A DNA stretch of 64,000 bases from Gloeomargarita sp. SRBZ-1_bins_9 (GTDB lineage Bacteria; Cyanobacteriota; Cyanobacteriia; Gloeomargaritales; Gloeomargaritaceae). The number at the start of each line of letters is the position of its first letter. Position 1 is the first letter of the stretch. Positions 44,718-56,178 of this stretch are shown here, one piece after another. The notes under the pieces are model-generated. The model did no database searches, was not told the origin of the DNA, and worked only from the letters and a program-made list of their open reading frames with translations. The stretch is from positions 1-64,000 of the forward strand of contig JAUQVX010000006.1 of assembly GCA_039794565.1 (NCBI GenBank). The letters run 5' to 3'. The translations under genes were made by a program, and so were the position numbers.

Positions 44718-47573
44718 ATGACGGATTCGTTTGTCGCGCGTCATATCGGGCCTAGGCCGGCGGAACAGGTGGCGATGTTGCAGTTTTTGGGCTGCCGGAG
44801 CTTAGACGAGTTAATCGACCAGGTGATTCCTGCATCGTTGCGCACAAAAACACCCCTGCACTTGCCACCGGCCCAGCCAGAAGACCAGGCCCTGGCGACC
44901 CTGAAACAGATGGCCCGGCGCAACCAACTCTGGAAAACCTACATCGGCATGGGGTACTACGGGTGCATGACGCCGCCGGTGATCCAGCGCAACATCTTGG
45001 AAAATCCGGGGTGGTACACGGCCTATACCCCCTACCAGGCGGAAATTGCCCAAGGCCGGTTGGAGGCCCTGTTTAATTTCCAGACGCTGATTACGGAACT
45101 GACGGGGCTGGAGATTGCCAATGCGTCGTTGTTGGATGAGGCGACGGCGGCGGCGGAGGCGATGTTTTTGTGCTATCAAGCGCACCAGCAGCAGCGGCCG
45201 ACGTTTTGGGTGGATGATCGGTGCTGGCCCCAGACGTTGGCGGTCCTGCAAACCCGCGCCCAGGCTTTAGGGATTGACCTGCGCATCGCCCCGGTGGAGG
45301 CTTTTGCCCTGGATGAGACGACCTGTGGTTGTCTGTGGCAGTCCCCCAATTGCTACGGGGCGCTGGTGTATCCGCCGGCGGTGGTGGCTCGGGCTAAAAC
45401 CGTTGGGGCGCTGACGGTCATGGCGGCGGATGTTTTGAGCTTGGTGCTGCTGCAACCGCCGGGGGCACTGGGGGTGGATGTGGCCATCGGCAGTACGCAA
45501 CGGTTGGGGGTGCCTTTGGGGTATGGGGGACCGCACGCGGCCTATTTCGCCACCCGGGAGGCCTACAAACGCTTGGTGCCGGGGCGGATTGTGGGGCTGT
45601 CGAAGGACCGGCTGGGACGACCGGCACTGCGCCTGGCGCTGCAAACCCGGGAGCAACATATCCGGCGGGAACGGGCCACCAGCAATATCTGCACGGCCCA
45701 GGTGCTGTTGGCGGTAGTAGCCAGTATGTACGCGGTCTATCACGGACCGGAGGGACTCCGGCGCATTGCGGAGGAGATTCACCAGAAAGCGCGGGTGCTG
45801 GCAGAAGGGTGCCGGCGGTTGGGCTATCGCCTGCGGTCTTCGGTGTTTTTCGATACGGTGTTTTTAGAATTGGCCCCCCACCAGCGCCAAGACCTGCAAC
45901 GGCGTTTTACCGAGGCCCAGATCAATCTGAATTGGTTTTACGAAGACGGGGTGGGCATCAGCCTGGACGAAACGACGACTTGGGAGGATGTGCAACAGCT
46001 CCTGGCGCTGCTGGGGGGAATGGGGGAGGCACCCTTGGATGTCAAGGAGTTGTTGGGGCAGCTGGGGGATGACGATTTGGCGCCCTGGCGACGTAAGGAC
46101 ACGTTTTTGCGGCAGCCGGTGTTTCACCAGTACCGGTCGGAGACGGAGTTTTTACGGTATGTGTGTCGCCTGGAGCGGCGGGATTTGTCCCTGACCACGG
46201 CCATGATGCCCCTGGGGTCCTGCACGATGAAACTCAATGCCACCAGTGAACTGCTGCCGATTTCCTGGCCGGAGTGGAATCAGATGCATCCTTTTGTGCC
46301 CCTGACCCAAACCCAGGGCTACCAGCAACTGTTGCAGGAGTTGGCGGCCTGGCTGGGGGACATCACGGGGTTGCCGGGGGTGTCGTTTCAACCCAATGCG
46401 GGTTCCCAAGGGGAATTGACGGGGTTGCTGGTGATCCGCCAGTACCACCAGCGGCGGGGAGAAGGGCACCGGCGGGTGTGTCTGATTCCCCAGTCGGCTC
46501 ACGGGACGAATCCGGCGAGTGCGGTGATGGCGGGGTTACAGGTGGTGCCGGTGGCCTGTGACGCCCAGGGGAATGTGGATGGGGAGGACCTGCGCCGCAA
46601 GGCCCAGCAGTATCGCCACGAGCTGGCCGCCCTGATGCTGACCTATCCTTCGACGCACGGGGTGTTTGAGCCGGCGGTGCAGGAGCTGTGCGCCATCGTC
46701 CATGACTGCGGGGGGCAGGTGTATTTGGATGGGGCGAATTTGAATGCGCTGGTGGGCCTGTGCCGGCCCGGGGAATTGGGGTTCGATGTGTGCCATGTGA
46801 ATTTGCACAAGACCTTTTGCATTCCCCATGGGGGCGGGGGACCAGGGATGGGGCCAATTGCGGTGGCGGAACATTTGCGGGATTTTCTGCCGACCCATCC
46901 GGTGATGCCGGTGGGGGGTTCCCAAAGCATCGGTACGGTGGCGGCAGCCCCCTGGAGCAGCGCCAGTATCCTGCCGATTTCCTGGATGTATATCGCGCTG
47001 ATGGGGGCAGAAGGGCTGACCCAGGCCACTAAAGTGGCGATTCTCAATGCCAATTACCTGGCCCAACGGCTGGACCCCTATTTCCCGGTGCTGTATCGGG
47101 GTAAAAATGGTTGGGTGGCCCACGAGTGCATCCTGGATCTGCGCCCCTTGAAGGCCCAGACCGGGGTTGACGTGGAGGATGTGGCCAAGCGGCTGATGGA
47201 CTACGGCTTCCATGCGCCGACGGTGTCCTGGCCGGTGCCGGGAACGATGATGGTGGAACCGACCGAAAGCGAGTCTCTGGCGGAATTGGACCGCTTTTGC
47301 GAGGCGATGATTGGCATCTACCATGAGGCGATGGCCATTGCCCGGGGGGAAGCGGACCCCAAGGACAACGTGCTGAAGAATGCCCCCCATCCGGCGGAGG
47401 TGTTGGTGGCGGATCACTGGCCGCACGCCTACAGCCGGGAACAGGCAGCTTATCCGGTGCCCCGCCTACGCACCTCCAAGTTCTGGCCACCGGTGGCCCG
47501 CATTGATAACGCTTACGGCGACCGGCATTTGGTGTGCAGTTGCCCCCCTATGGATGCCTACCCCCTGGGTTGA
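44718..47573 (+). CDS. gcvP: Glycine dehydrogenase (decarboxylating), P protein
   Basis: A 951-residue PLP-dependent P protein of the glycine cleavage system, which decarboxylates glycine and passes the aminomethyl group to H protein; essential for photorespiration. It starts FVARHIGP, has the N-half [36 protein letters not shown], the [13 protein letters not shown] block of the second half, and the PLP lysine in [17 protein letters not shown] near residue 698. Length is normal. The last 20 bases overlap the start of priA in another frame. GcvT and GcvH are not adjacent. Confidence 0.97.
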   Translation: MTDSFVARHIGPRPAEQVAMLQFLGCRSLDELIDQVIPASLRTKTPLHLPPAQPEDQALATLKQMARRNQLWKTYIGMGYYGCMTPPVIQRNILENPGWYTAYTPYQAEIAQGRLEALFNFQTLITELTGLEIANASLLDEATAAAEAMFLCYQAHQQQRPTFWVDDRCWPQTLAVLQTRAQALGIDLRIAPVEAFALDETTCGCLWQSPNCYGALVYPPAVVARAKTVGALTVMAADVLSLVLLQPPGALGVDVAIGSTQRLGVPLGYGGPHAAYFATREAYKRLVPGRIVGLSKDRLGRPALRLALQTREQHIRRERATSNICTAQVLLAVVASMYAVYHGPEGLRRIAEEIHQKARVLAEGCRRLGYRLRSSVFFDTVFLELAPHQRQDLQRRFTEAQINLNWFYEDGVGISLDETTTWEDVQQLLALLGGMGEAPLDVKELLGQLGDDDLAPWRRKDTFLRQPVFHQYRSETEFLRYVCRLERRDLSLTTAMMPLGSCTMKLNATSELLPISWPEWNQMHPFVPLTQTQGYQQLLQELAAWLGDITGLPGVSFQPNAGSQGELTGLLVIRQYHQRRGEGHRRVCLIPQSAHGTNPASAVMAGLQVVPVACDAQGNVDGEDLRRKAQQYRHELAALMLTYPSTHGVFEPAVQELCAIVHDCGGQVYLDGANLNALVGLCRPGELGFDVCHVNLHKTFCIPHGGGGPGMGPIAVAEHLRDFLPTHPVMPVGGSQSIGTVAAAPWSSASILPISWMYIALMGAEGLTQATKVAILNANYLAQRLDPYFPVLYRGKNGWVAHECILDLRPLKAQTGVDVEDVAKRLMDYGFHAPTVSWPVPGTMMVEPTESESLAELDRFCEAMIGIYHEAMAIARGEADPKDNVLKNAPHPAEVLVADHWPHAYSREQAAYPVPRLRTSKFWPPVARIDNAYGDRHLVCSCPPMDAYPLG

Positions 47574-49935
47574 GGTACTGGTGGAGGCGCCAGGGACAGC
47601 GGCGGTGCTGACCTACAGGGCGGAGGAAGCCCAGCCGGGGGATGTGGTTCAGGTGCCCCTGCGCTCACAAACGGTCCTGGGACTGGTGCTGAACTGGGTG
47701 GAAACTTTGCCGCCGGAGGTGTCGCCGGAGCAGATCAAACCCGTCACAGCGGTGGTCCATCGCCAGTTGTTCCCCCCGGATTATGTACCCCTGCTGCACA
47801 AGGTGGCGGATTACTACCAGACCCCTTTGGCGGCGGTGTGGCGCTTGGCCCTGCCACCGGGGGTTTTTCGGCGCGGTCAGACCCGCATCCGGCTCCAGGT
47901 AACAGAAGCTCCCCCCCAGCTTTCGGCGACAGCTCAGCGGGTCTGGGACCTGTTGCGCCAGGGCAGCGGAGATTACAGCCGCCGCTATCTGGAACGGCAG
48001 GTGCCGGGCTGCCGGCGTGCCCTACGGGAGTTGCTCCGCAAAGGGGTCGTCGCTTCCTACTGTGTGTTCCCCCCGGCGCCCCGGACCCAGTACCGGACGT
48101 GGGTGACGCTGGTGGATGAAAACGCTGTGCCCCTGACGCCGGCGCAACAGCGGGTGGTGGACTGGCTGCATTACCAAGGGGGTGCGGCCTGGTTAGCAGA
48201 CCTGCAACAACAGGTGAAAACCAGCGCTACAACGCTCCAGAAACTGGAGGCCCTGGGGATGATTGCTTTGCACCAACGGCCTTGGCTGCGGCGAGAAAGG
48301 CACGTCGTTGCCCCCGACCAGCCCCCCACCCTGACGCCGGCGCAACAACAAGCTGTGGAGCATATCCGGCAAGCCCTAGAGGCGAAAACTTTTACGGAAA
48401 TCCTGCTCCATGGGGTCACGGGTTCCGGCAAGACAGAGGTGTATTTGCGGGTGATTACTAACGTCATCCGGCAGGGGAAACAGGCGCTGGTGCTGTTGCC
48501 AGAAATTGGTCTAACGCCCCAGTTAACCGACCGGTTCCGGGCGCGCTTGGGGGACCGGGTGTGGGTCTATCACAGTGGGTTGTCCGACGGAGAGCGCTAC
48601 GACACCTGGCGGGCCATTTGGCAGGGGGAAGCGGCGGTGGTCATCGGCACCCGCTCGGCGGTGTTTGCCCCTTTGCCGCGCCTGGGATTAATCATCCTGG
48701 ACGAGGAGCACGACCCCAGTTTTAAGCAGAGTCAGATGGCCCCCTGTTACCACGCCCAGACGGTGGCCCGCTGGCGTGCCCAAACGGTGGGGTGCCCTGT
48801 GGTTTTGGGGTCGGCAACCCCCAGCGCCGAAACCTGGCAGCGCCTGGCCGGCAGCGTCCATCACCTGGTGTTGCCGGAGCGGATTCCCCCCCGTCCTTTG
48901 CCGCCAATTCACCTGGTGGATATGCGGGTGGAGTTGGCGCAAAACAACCGGTCCCTGTTCAGCCGGGTGGTGCAGGAGCGGCTAAGCGCTCTGGCGGCCA
49001 AGGGGGAACAGGCCATCGTGTTTGTGCCGCGCCGGGGCCATAGCACCTTTGTGTCCTGCCGCGCCTGTGGCTATGTACTGATGTGTCCCCGCTGCGATGT
49101 GTCCTTGACCTATCACCAGGAACACCCGGAGCACATCCCCGCGCTCTATTGCCACTACTGCAACTGGCGCCAGGGGGTGCCCCCGCGTTGCCCAAGCTGT
49201 GGGTCGCCCTATTTCAAGCACTTTGGCTGTGGGACGCAGCGGGTGGTGCAAGAACTGCGGCGGCTGTGGCCCCAGTTGCGGGTGTTGCGCTATGACCGGG
49301 ATAGCACCCGCACTAAGGAGGCCCACCGTACCATCCTGACCCAGTTTCAGCAGGGGCAGGCGGATGTGCTGGTAGGGACCCAGATGCTCACCAAGGGCCT
49401 GGACCTGCCGCGGGTGACGTTGGTGGTGGTCCTGGCGGCCGATGGCCTGTTGCATCTGGCGGACTACCGGGTGCAGGAACGCGCGGCCCAAACGTTGCTC
49501 CAGGTGGCGGGGCGAGCAGGTCGCGGCGAACAACCGGGGGAGGTCATTATCCAGACCTACTGCCCCCAGCATCCGGTCTTACAGGCGGTGTGGGCCTATG
49601 ATTACGGGGGGTTCCTGGTCCAGGAGTTGCAGCAGCGCCGGGAGCTGGGGTATCCGCCCTGGGGTCGGTTGGCACTGTTGCGCTGGAGCGGGCGCGACCA
49701 GGTCCGTGTCCAACAGGTGGCGGAACAAATGGCCGCGGCCTTACCGCAGGGACCTTGGGAGTGTTTGGGGCCGGCACCGGCTTTTATCCCCCGCTTGGCC
49801 GAGCGCTACCGCTGGCAGTTGCTCCTAAAAATGCCCGACGTCGCTGCGCCCTGGCCCGATTTCCGTTTTTTGCTGCGCCGGTGCCCCCCCGATGTGCAGT
49901 TGCTGATTGACGTGGACCCCTGGGAACTGCTCTAG
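47554..49935 (+). CDS. priA: Primosomal protein N' (replication restart helicase PriA)
   Basis: A 793-residue superfamily 2 helicase that reloads the replisome at collapsed forks. The N-terminal 3'-end-binding domain ([35 protein letters not shown]) precedes Walker [13 protein letters not shown] (about 288-299), Walker [10 protein letters not shown], and the helicase motif GSATPSAET. The zinc-binding cysteines lie in [21 protein letters not shown] and CPSCG (about 501-555). The start is the ATG at 47554, inside the end of gcvP, because homology begins there; longer in-frame sequence is gcvP coding. Confidence 0.95.
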   Translation: MPTPWVEVLVEAPGTAAVLTYRAEEAQPGDVVQVPLRSQTVLGLVLNWVETLPPEVSPEQIKPVTAVVHRQLFPPDYVPLLHKVADYYQTPLAAVWRLALPPGVFRRGQTRIRLQVTEAPPQLSATAQRVWDLLRQGSGDYSRRYLERQVPGCRRALRELLRKGVVASYCVFPPAPRTQYRTWVTLVDENAVPLTPAQQRVVDWLHYQGGAAWLADLQQQVKTSATTLQKLEALGMIALHQRPWLRRERHVVAPDQPPTLTPAQQQAVEHIRQALEAKTFTEILLHGVTGSGKTEVYLRVITNVIRQGKQALVLLPEIGLTPQLTDRFRARLGDRVWVYHSGLSDGERYDTWRAIWQGEAAVVIGTRSAVFAPLPRLGLIILDEEHDPSFKQSQMAPCYHAQTVARWRAQTVGCPVVLGSATPSAETWQRLAGSVHHLVLPERIPPRPLPPIHLVDMRVELAQNNRSLFSRVVQERLSALAAKGEQAIVFVPRRGHSTFVSCRACGYVLMCPRCDVSLTYHQEHPEHIPALYCHYCNWRQGVPPRCPSCGSPYFKHFGCGTQRVVQELRRLWPQLRVLRYDRDSTRTKEAHRTILTQFQQGQADVLVGTQMLTKGLDLPRVTLVVVLAADGLLHLADYRVQERAAQTLLQVAGRAGRGEQPGEVIIQTYCPQHPVLQAVWAYDYGGFLVQELQQRRELGYPPWGRLALLRWSGRDQVRVQQVAEQMAAALPQGPWECLGPAPAFIPRLAERYRWQLLLKMPDVAAPWPDFRFLLRRCPPDVQLLIDVDPWELL

Positions 49936-50277
49936 CGGGTCGTCAACCCCTGCTGCAACAGGTTGAGAACTTGGGACAAGTTACCCTGCGACAGCGCCAC
50001 CCCATCCAACCAAAGTCCGGCAAAAAAACCGACTTTTGAGCACGCCCTGGGCATTGGGTTCTTGACGTTGATAGGTCCAGGTCCCTGCTTCCCCCACAAA
50101 TTCCTGCTCCAGGGTTCGCCAGACCATTGCCTAGGGTGTGACCAGACTGTGGGGACGACTGTGACTGGTTGCCCGCACCGGCGACGCCCTATAACCACCC
50201 CTTCGATGAGTTCCGCTTTCACCTGGGGCATGGTAGCATAGCGCCGCTTCCGCCCGCGATAAGTGGTCGCCGCTTTC
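49932..50277 (-). pseudogene. Decayed Uma2 family (DUF820) endonuclease-like gene
   Basis: The minus strand, read across three frames, reconstructs a Uma2 protein. ESGDHLSRAE is followed by RRYATMPQVKAELIEGVV, then ASPVRATSHSRPHSLVT, then TLEQEFVGEAGTWTYQRQEP with SRFF, and finally AGLWLDGVALSQGNLSQVLNLLQQGL, the typical Uma2 end. At least three frameshifts (one in a T7 run near 50030), a TAG and a deletion of about 90 residues in the middle separate the pieces. The stop overlaps the end of priA. It is a clear non-functional remnant of a family that is often multi-copy in cyanobacteria. Confidence 0.65.
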
Positions 50278-50496
50278 TCAAGGCGGTATCCGGCTGACTT
50301 CAGGCCTCACTGTCATGCCCCTACCCCAACATAACCCCCTTCACCCCCGCGCCTTATCACAAAACCGGTCGTAACGCAAGGAAGCTATCCCAAGATTAAG
50401 CAACGTATCGAATTGTTGCAGGTGGGGAGGCGGGGTCACCGCTGGTGGGTGTTTTCGGTAAGAATACTCATAGGCCCTTTGTGTGACAGCGAGCTT
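50278..50496. other. Intergenic region upstream of chlH
   Basis: No gene is seen between the Uma2 remnant and the chlH ATG. I find no convincing promoter, terminator or structured RNA in it, although the chlH promoter is presumably here. The open frame in phase with chlH from 50413 lacks homology. Confidence 0.4.
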
Positions 50497-53400
50497 ATGT
50501 TCACCTACGTCAAGCCGTCTATCCGTCAATTGCAGCCGGAGAATGTGGAAAATCGCACTGTGATGCGGGTGGTGTATGTGGTGTTGGAACCGCAGTATCA
50601 AAGTGCGTTGACGGCGGCGGCACGGGATATCAACGCCCAACCGGGCAACCTGGCGGTGGAATTGCGGGGGTATTTGATTGAGGAGTTGCGCTCGCCGGAA
50701 AACTATCAACAATTTCAAGAAGACATTGCCCAGGCGGATGTTTTCATTGCGTCGTTGATTTTTGTGGAGGATTTGGCCCAAAAGATTGTGCAGGCGGTCA
50801 CTCCCTACCGGGACAAGTTGCATGCGATTGTGGTGTTTCCGTCCCTGCCGGAGGTGATGCGGCTCAATAAGTTGGGGACGTTTTCTATGGCGCAGTTGGG
50901 CCAGTCGAAAAATGCCATTGCCCAATTCATGCGCAAGCGCAAGGAGGCTGGCGGGGGGTCGTTCCAGGAGGGGATGTTGAAACTGTTGCAAACCCTGCCT
51001 AAGGTATTGAAGTATTTGCCCATTGACAAGGCCCAGGATGCGCGCAATTTCCTGTTGAGTTTTCAGTACTGGTTGGGGGGGTCGAAGGAAAACCTGCGCA
51101 ATTTCCTGCTGATGCTGGCGGATAAGTATTTGCCCCAGATGCAGGAAAAACTGGCCTTTCAAGAGCCGGTGACCTACCCGGAGATGGGGATTTGGCACCC
51201 TTTGGCGCCCCAGATGTTTACGTCCTTGGTGGACTACCTGCACTGGTACCAACAGCGGGCGGACATCGGCGAGGATTTGCGAGACCCCTTGGCGCCGACG
51301 GTGGGGTTGATTTTGCAGCGCACGCACCTGTTGACGGGGGATGACGCCCACTACGTGGCCATGGTGCAGGAGTTGGAGTGTTTGGGGGCGCGGGTGATTC
51401 CTGTGTTTGCGGGGGGGTTGGATTTTTCCAAGCCGGTGGAGGCCTATTTCTACCAACCCCAGGCGCCCCACAAACCCCTGGTGGATGTGGTGGTGTCCCT
51501 GACGGGGTTTGCCCTGGTGGGGGGGCCGGCGCGCCAGGACCATGGCAAGGCGGTGCAGGTGCTGCAAAAACTCAACCGTCCCTACCTGGTGGCGCTGCCG
51601 CTGGTGTTTCAAACGACGGAGGAATGGCGGGCCAGCGACCTGGGGCTGCATCCGATTCAGGTGGCGCTGCAAATGGCGATTCCCGAATTGGATGGGGCCA
51701 TTGAACCGATTATTCTCTCGGGGCGGGATGGGGCCACGGGCAAGGCGATCGCGCTCCAGGACCGGGTGGCGCTGCTGGCTAAACGGGCGATGCGCTGGGT
51801 GCAGTTGCGCCGTAAACCCAAGTGTCAAAAGAAGATTGCCATTACGGTCTTTAGCTTCCCGCCGGATAAGGGAAATGTGGGTACGGCGGCCTATCTGGAT
51901 GTCTTTGGCTCGATCTACCGGGTGTTGGAGGCGCTGAAAAACAACGGCTATGCGGTGGAGGATATGCCCGGGAGCGTTGAGGAGTTGATGGAGGCGGTTT
52001 TGCATGACCGGCAGGCGCTCGCCGGGAGTCCCAATCTGAACATTGCCTACCGGATGACGGTGGCGGAGTACGAGCGGTTGACGCCCTACCATGAGCGGAT
52101 TACCCAGCAGTGGGGACCGCCGCCGGGCCAGCTCAACAGCGATGGGCAGCATTTGCTCATCTACGGCAAGCACTTTGGCCATGTGTTTATCGGGGTGCAG
52201 CCGACGTTTGGCTATGAAGGGGACCCGATACGGCTGCTGTTTTCCCGCTCGGCGTCTCCCCACCACGGTTTTGCTGCCTATTACACTTATCTCCAGCACG
52301 TCTGGCAGGCGGATGCGGTGTTGCACTTTGGCACCCACGGGTCGCTGGAGTTCATGCCGGGGAAACAGATGGGTCTGTCGGGGGATTGCTACCCGGATAA
52401 TTTGATCGGGGAACTGCCCAATTTCTACTACTATGCGGCGAATAATCCGTCGGAAGCGACGATTGCCAAGCGGCGGGGCTATGCCACCACCATTAGTTAC
52501 CTGACGCCGGCGGCGGACCAGGCGGGGTTGTACAAGGGGCTGCGGGAACTCAAGGACTTGATTGCGTCCTACCAAACCCTGAAAGATACGGGGCGGGGGC
52601 CGGCGATTATCAACAGCATTGTGGAGCAATGTCGGCTGGTGAATTTGGATCAGGACGTGCCGCTGCCGGAGGTGCCGGGGGAGGAATTAACGCCCCAACA
52701 GCGGGATGAATTGGTGGGCCGCATTTACCGGCAGTTGATGGACATCGAATCGCGGTTGTTGCCCTTTGGGTTGCATGTGATCGGCCAGCCGCCGTCGGCG
52801 CAGGAGGCGATTGCGACCCTGGTGGCAATTGCTAAGGTGGACCGGCCGGAGGAGGGCCTAGAGAGTCTGCCGCGCATTTTGGCCCGCAGTCTGGGACAGG
52901 ATTTGGATGAGCTGTATCGCCGGAGCCAGCAGGGGGATTTGGCGGCGGTGGCATGGCTGGACCGGTTGCAGGCAGATACGTACCGGGCTATTACCACCCT
53001 GGTGGAAACGGTCACGGACCAGGAGGGTCGCCTGGGCCGAACGGCGCGGTTTAATTTCTTTGGGCTGGGGGCGCAGGAACCCTGGTTTCAGATGCTCAAG
53101 AAGGATTACCCCCGCTTGGAGCAGGTGCAGTTGCAGCCCCTGATGAATTACTTGGCCCAGGCGCTGGAGCTGATTACCGCCGATAACGAGTTAGGGGCGT
53201 TGCTCAAGGCGTTGGAGGGGGAATACATTACGCCGGGGCCGGGGGGTGACCCGGTGCGCACGCCGGAGGTGCTGCCGACGGGCAAAAACATCCATGCCTT
53301 GGACCCCCAAGCGATTCCCACGGCTGCGGCTATGGCCCAGGCGCGGCTGATCGTGGACCGGTTGCTGGAGCGCTATCGGCAGGAGTCGGGGGGGACCTGG

Positions 53401-54468
53401 CCGGAGAGCATCGCCATTACCCTGTGGGGGACGGACAACATCAAGACCTATGGGGAGTCCCTGGCCCAGGTGTTTTGGTTGGTGGGGGTCAAACCTATGC
53501 CCGATGCTCTGGGGCGGATGAACCGGTTGCAGTTGATCCCGCTGGAGGAGTTGGGCCGGCCCCGCATTGATGTGGTGGTCAATTGCTCGGGGGTGTTCCG
53601 GGATTTGTTTTTGAACCAGATGTATTTGCTGGACCAGGCGGTGAAGTTGGCGGCGGAGGCGGAGGAACCCCTAGAGTGGAACTTTGTGCGCAAGCACGCT
53701 CTGGAGCAGGCCCAGGAGTTGAACTTGCCGTTGCGGCAGGCGGCCACGCGGGTGTTTTCCAATGCTTCGGGGTCTTATGCCGCTAATGTCAACCTGGCGG
53801 TGGAAAACGGCACCTGGGAGCAGGAAAGTGATTTGCAGCAGATGTTTTTGACCCGCAAGTCCTATGCCTTTAATGCCGACTGTCCCGGGACGATGGAGCA
53901 GAACCTGGAGCTGTTTCAAAGCAGCTTGCGCCGGGTGGAGGTGACGCTGCAAAACCTGGATTCGTCGGAAATTTCTTTGACGGATGTGTCTCACTACTTT
54001 GATTCGGACCCGACCAAGGTGGTGGCCAGCTTACGCAACGACGGCAAAAAGCCCCAGGCCTACATCGCCGACACCACAACGCCGGACGGCCGGGTGCGGA
54101 GTTTGAGTGAGACGGTGCGCCTGGATGCTCGTACTAAACTGCTCAACCCCAAGTGGTACGAGGGGCTGCTCAAGCACGGCTACGAGGGGGTGCGGGAGAT
54201 TGCCAAGCGGCTCAACAACACCCTGGGTTGGTCGGCTACAGCCGGGGCGGTGGACAACTGGATTTACGAGGAGGCCCACAACACCTACATCAACGACCCG
54301 CATATGCGCGAGCGCCTGCTGAATCTGAATCCCCATTCCTTCCGGCGGATGGTGGGCACGCTGTTGGAGGTGTATGGGCGGGGCTACTGGCAAACCAGCC
54401 CGGAAAACATTGCTCTGCTCCAGCAGTTGTATCAGGAGGTGGAGGACCGCATCGAAGGGGTCGCCTAG
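50497..54468 (+). CDS. chlH: Magnesium chelatase subunit H
   Basis: A 1323-residue large subunit of magnesium chelatase, which binds protoporphyrin IX while ChlI and ChlD drive Mg insertion, the first committed step of chlorophyll synthesis. It starts [15 protein letters not shown] and has the CobN/BchH block [61 protein letters not shown] (decides the family) near residues 610-670. The C-terminal part has [17 protein letters not shown] and [19 protein letters not shown]. Length is normal for ChlH. I used the ATG at 50497, where homology starts, over an in-frame upstream codon. A DUF429 gene follows with no gap. Confidence 0.97.
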   Translation: MFTYVKPSIRQLQPENVENRTVMRVVYVVLEPQYQSALTAAARDINAQPGNLAVELRGYLIEELRSPENYQQFQEDIAQADVFIASLIFVEDLAQKIVQAVTPYRDKLHAIVVFPSLPEVMRLNKLGTFSMAQLGQSKNAIAQFMRKRKEAGGGSFQEGMLKLLQTLPKVLKYLPIDKAQDARNFLLSFQYWLGGSKENLRNFLLMLADKYLPQMQEKLAFQEPVTYPEMGIWHPLAPQMFTSLVDYLHWYQQRADIGEDLRDPLAPTVGLILQRTHLLTGDDAHYVAMVQELECLGARVIPVFAGGLDFSKPVEAYFYQPQAPHKPLVDVVVSLTGFALVGGPARQDHGKAVQVLQKLNRPYLVALPLVFQTTEEWRASDLGLHPIQVALQMAIPELDGAIEPIILSGRDGATGKAIALQDRVALLAKRAMRWVQLRRKPKCQKKIAITVFSFPPDKGNVGTAAYLDVFGSIYRVLEALKNNGYAVEDMPGSVEELMEAVLHDRQALAGSPNLNIAYRMTVAEYERLTPYHERITQQWGPPPGQLNSDGQHLLIYGKHFGHVFIGVQPTFGYEGDPIRLLFSRSASPHHGFAAYYTYLQHVWQADAVLHFGTHGSLEFMPGKQMGLSGDCYPDNLIGELPNFYYYAANNPSEATIAKRRGYATTISYLTPAADQAGLYKGLRELKDLIASYQTLKDTGRGPAIINSIVEQCRLVNLDQDVPLPEVPGEELTPQQRDELVGRIYRQLMDIESRLLPFGLHVIGQPPSAQEAIATLVAIAKVDRPEEGLESLPRILARSLGQDLDELYRRSQQGDLAAVAWLDRLQADTYRAITTLVETVTDQEGRLGRTARFNFFGLGAQEPWFQMLKKDYPRLEQVQLQPLMNYLAQALELITADNELGALLKALEGEYITPGPGGDPVRTPEVLPTGKNIHALDPQAIPTAAAMAQARLIVDRLLERYRQESGGTWPESIAITLWGTDNIKTYGESLAQVFWLVGVKPMPDALGRMNRLQLIPLEELGRPRIDVVVNCSGVFRDLFLNQMYLLDQAVKLAAEAEEPLEWNFVRKHALEQAQELNLPLRQAATRVFSNASGSYAANVNLAVENGTWEQESDLQQMFLTRKSYAFNADCPGTMEQNLELFQSSLRRVEVTLQNLDSSEISLTDVSHYFDSDPTKVVASLRNDGKKPQAYIADTTTPDGRVRSLSETVRLDARTKLLNPKWYEGLLKHGYEGVREIAKRLNNTLGWSATAGAVDNWIYEEAHNTYINDPHMRERLLNLNPHSFRRMVGTLLEVYGRGYWQTSPENIALLQQLYQEVEDRIEGVA

Positions 54469-55197
54469 TTGCGCTTTCTGGGGATTGACCTGGGCTGGGT
54501 GTCGGGGCCGTCGGGACTTTGTTGCCTGGAGTGGGATGGGCAGGCTCTTGTTTTGCTCGACCTGGGCCGGCAACAACCCCTGGAGACGATCCTGGCCTGG
54601 GTGGACCGGTGGGCGCCGGAGGGACAGGCGGCGGGGGTGGCGGTGGATGCGCCGACGATCATTCCCAATGCCACGGGCATGCGTTTACCGGACCGGCTGA
54701 CCCATCTGTATTTCCGGCGCTACCAGGCGGGGTGTTATCCGGCGAATTTGGGGCGGCCTTTTGCCCGGCGCACGGTGGGATTTGGGCAGGCCCTGTTGGC
54801 GCGCCAATTTCGCCATGGGGTGCACATCCAACCCCGTCGGCCCGACCGCTGGCAGATTGAGGTGTTTCCCCATCCGGCGGTGGTGCATTTGTTTGCCCTG
54901 CCGCGCATTCTCAAGTACAAGAAAGGGGGATTGGCCCAGCGACAACAGGAATTGCAAAAGCTACGGGATTTGCTGCTGCAACTCAAGGGGGGCGAACCGG
55001 CCTTGAACCTGAGGGATTTACCGGCCATTCCCAGCACCACTGCTGCCCTAAAGGTCTTAGAGGATCAGTTGGATGCCTTGGTGTGCGCCTATGTTGCTGC
55101 TTACTGGTGGTACTGGGGACGCCAAAAAAACCAGGTTCTGGGCAATGAACAGGAGGGCTACATCGTAGTGCCGCAGCAACCGGTTTCAGTGGAATAA
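54469..55197 (+). CDS. DUF429 family protein (predicted RNase H-fold nuclease)
   Basis: A 242-residue DUF429 protein. The first block FLGIDLGWVSGPSGLCCLEWDG matches an RNase H-like beta hairpin. GVAVDAPTIIPNATGMRLPDRL has the second acidic position, and QIEVFPHPAVVHLFALPRILKYKKG is the family's core signature. DQLDALVCAYVAAYWWYWG supplies the final aspartates. Predicted to be a nuclease; untested. Its TTG start immediately follows the TAG of chlH, so translation is likely coupled to chlH. It overlaps the convergent cpcT gene by 12 bases. Confidence 0.8.
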   Translation: MRFLGIDLGWVSGPSGLCCLEWDGQALVLLDLGRQQPLETILAWVDRWAPEGQAAGVAVDAPTIIPNATGMRLPDRLTHLYFRRYQAGCYPANLGRPFARRTVGFGQALLARQFRHGVHIQPRRPDRWQIEVFPHPAVVHLFALPRILKYKKGGLAQRQQELQKLRDLLLQLKGGEPALNLRDLPAIPSTTAALKVLEDQLDALVCAYVAAYWWYWGRQKNQVLGNEQEGYIVVPQQPVSVE

Positions 55198-55782
55198 GTC
55201 GGCTACTTCCTCGGCAAAACTCTGCACCCGTACGAACTCAAAGGGTCCGGCGACGGCACCCCACACTTGGGCATCGGTTTCCGGGTCCCGGCCCCGGTCC
55301 CAGCTCAAAAATTCCCGGTCGTTGACCCTGAATTCGCTATCGAGGTAGGTCCGTTTGCCCCGCCGCTCCACCCAGCAGCATTTGCCCTCCACCCGGCCGT
55401 GAAAGCTCTGGCCGTCCCAGGTGACGATCATGTTGCAACCGGGCAGGTGGACTAACCGGTCGGCCGTCAGGGCCTGGAGACGTTCTTTTTGGCGAGCCGC
55501 GCCGTAAAATTCGACCTCGTCCCGCACCAGGTAATTTTCGATTTCCAGGTGGTCGTTGACGGTGTGGATTTTGAGCACCCGTACCCGGTAGGGGTGGTGG
55601 AGTTCATAGTTGTAGGCTTGTTCGACGTACAGGCTAAGTCCGTTGAGCAGGGACCAGGGCAGGGGGCGCATGCACACGCGGATGTGGGCAAAAAAAGGGG
55701 GATTGGCGAAGGCCTGGGCCTGGTTACTGAAATCGGCGGCCAACCACCGGGCCAGGGTCCACTGATCAGTCGGATGGGTCAT
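55186..55782 (-). CDS. cpcT: Phycobiliprotein chromophore lyase CpcT/CpeT family
   Basis: A 198-residue lipocalin-like bilin lyase. The opening LARWLAADFSNQAQAFANPPFF and MRPLPWSLLNGLSLYVEQAYNYELHHPYRVRVLKI match CpcT. Then GCNMIVTWDGQSFHGRVEGKCC with two cysteines, TYLDSEFRVNDREFLSWDRGRDPETDAQVWGAVAGPFEFVR are the hallmark blocks. CpcT attaches phycocyanobilin to Cys-153 of beta-phycocyanin; CpeT acts on phycoerythrin, and the sequence alone does not decide. It implies that the organism makes phycobilisomes. No phycobilisome structural gene is nearby. Confidence 0.9.
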   Translation of the reverse strand: MTHPTDQWTLARWLAADFSNQAQAFANPPFFAHIRVCMRPLPWSLLNGLSLYVEQAYNYELHHPYRVRVLKIHTVNDHLEIENYLVRDEVEFYGAARQKERLQALTADRLVHLPGCNMIVTWDGQSFHGRVEGKCCWVERRGKRTYLDSEFRVNDREFLSWDRGRDPETDAQVWGAVAGPFEFVRVQSFAEEVADLFH

Positions 55783-55837
55783 ACACTACCATGGGAGCAA
55801 GGGGCGCTAGATTGATTGTAGGGTCTGGGGGAGACGG

Positions 55838-56173
55838 GTGAACACGGGATGGCGATTTTGGCTGGGCTGGCTCATTCTTCTCCTGTTGCTGGGTAATCTG
55901 GGGTTGCAGGGATTGGTGCGGGGGTTGGTGGTCCTGCTGGTGTTTTTCATCGTGGCACCGCCCCTGTTGCTCTGGGGGTTGCGTTGGTGGGTGCGTCGCC
56001 AAATCGCCGTTGGCCCCTGTCCGGTGTGCAGTACCTCCCTCCAGGGCTGGAACCAAACCCAGACCCAATGCCCCCACTGCGGCGAACGGTTGCAGGTGAA
56101 AAATGGACAGTTCCAGCGCCTCACGCCCCCGGGTACGGTGGAGGTGGAAGCGGTGGAAGTGCCGGAGAACTAG
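55838..56173 (+). CDS. Small membrane protein with C-terminal zinc ribbon
   Basis: A 111-residue protein from a GTG start. Two adjacent hydrophobic segments (about residues 5-22 and 25-47) are followed by a cytoplasmic zinc ribbon with C61, C64, C78 and C81 (CPVC...CPHCG), and an acidic valine-rich tail (VEVEAVEVPEN). Similar short proteins occur in many cyanobacteria without known function. It ends five bases before the ygfZ start, so the two are probably cotranscribed; a role near iron-sulfur or heme handling is only a guess. Confidence 0.65.
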   Translation: MNTGWRFWLGWLILLLLLGNLGLQGLVRGLVVLLVFFIVAPPLLLWGLRWWVRRQIAVGPCPVCSTSLQGWNQTQTQCPHCGERLQVKNGQFQRLTPPGTVEVEAVEVPEN

Positions 56174-56178
56174 CGCGG

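Noticed and set aside
51745-51752. HIP1 octamer GCGATCGC
   Set aside because: It is typical of many cyanobacteria, but I noted only this one clear copy inside chlH coding sequence; it is not a feature in itself.
50341-52629. A 762-codon open frame antisense to chlH
   Set aside because: It is rich in His, Arg, Gln and Pro, has no recognisable domain, and mirrors the codon bias of the strongly supported chlH gene. It is a shadow frame in GC-rich DNA.
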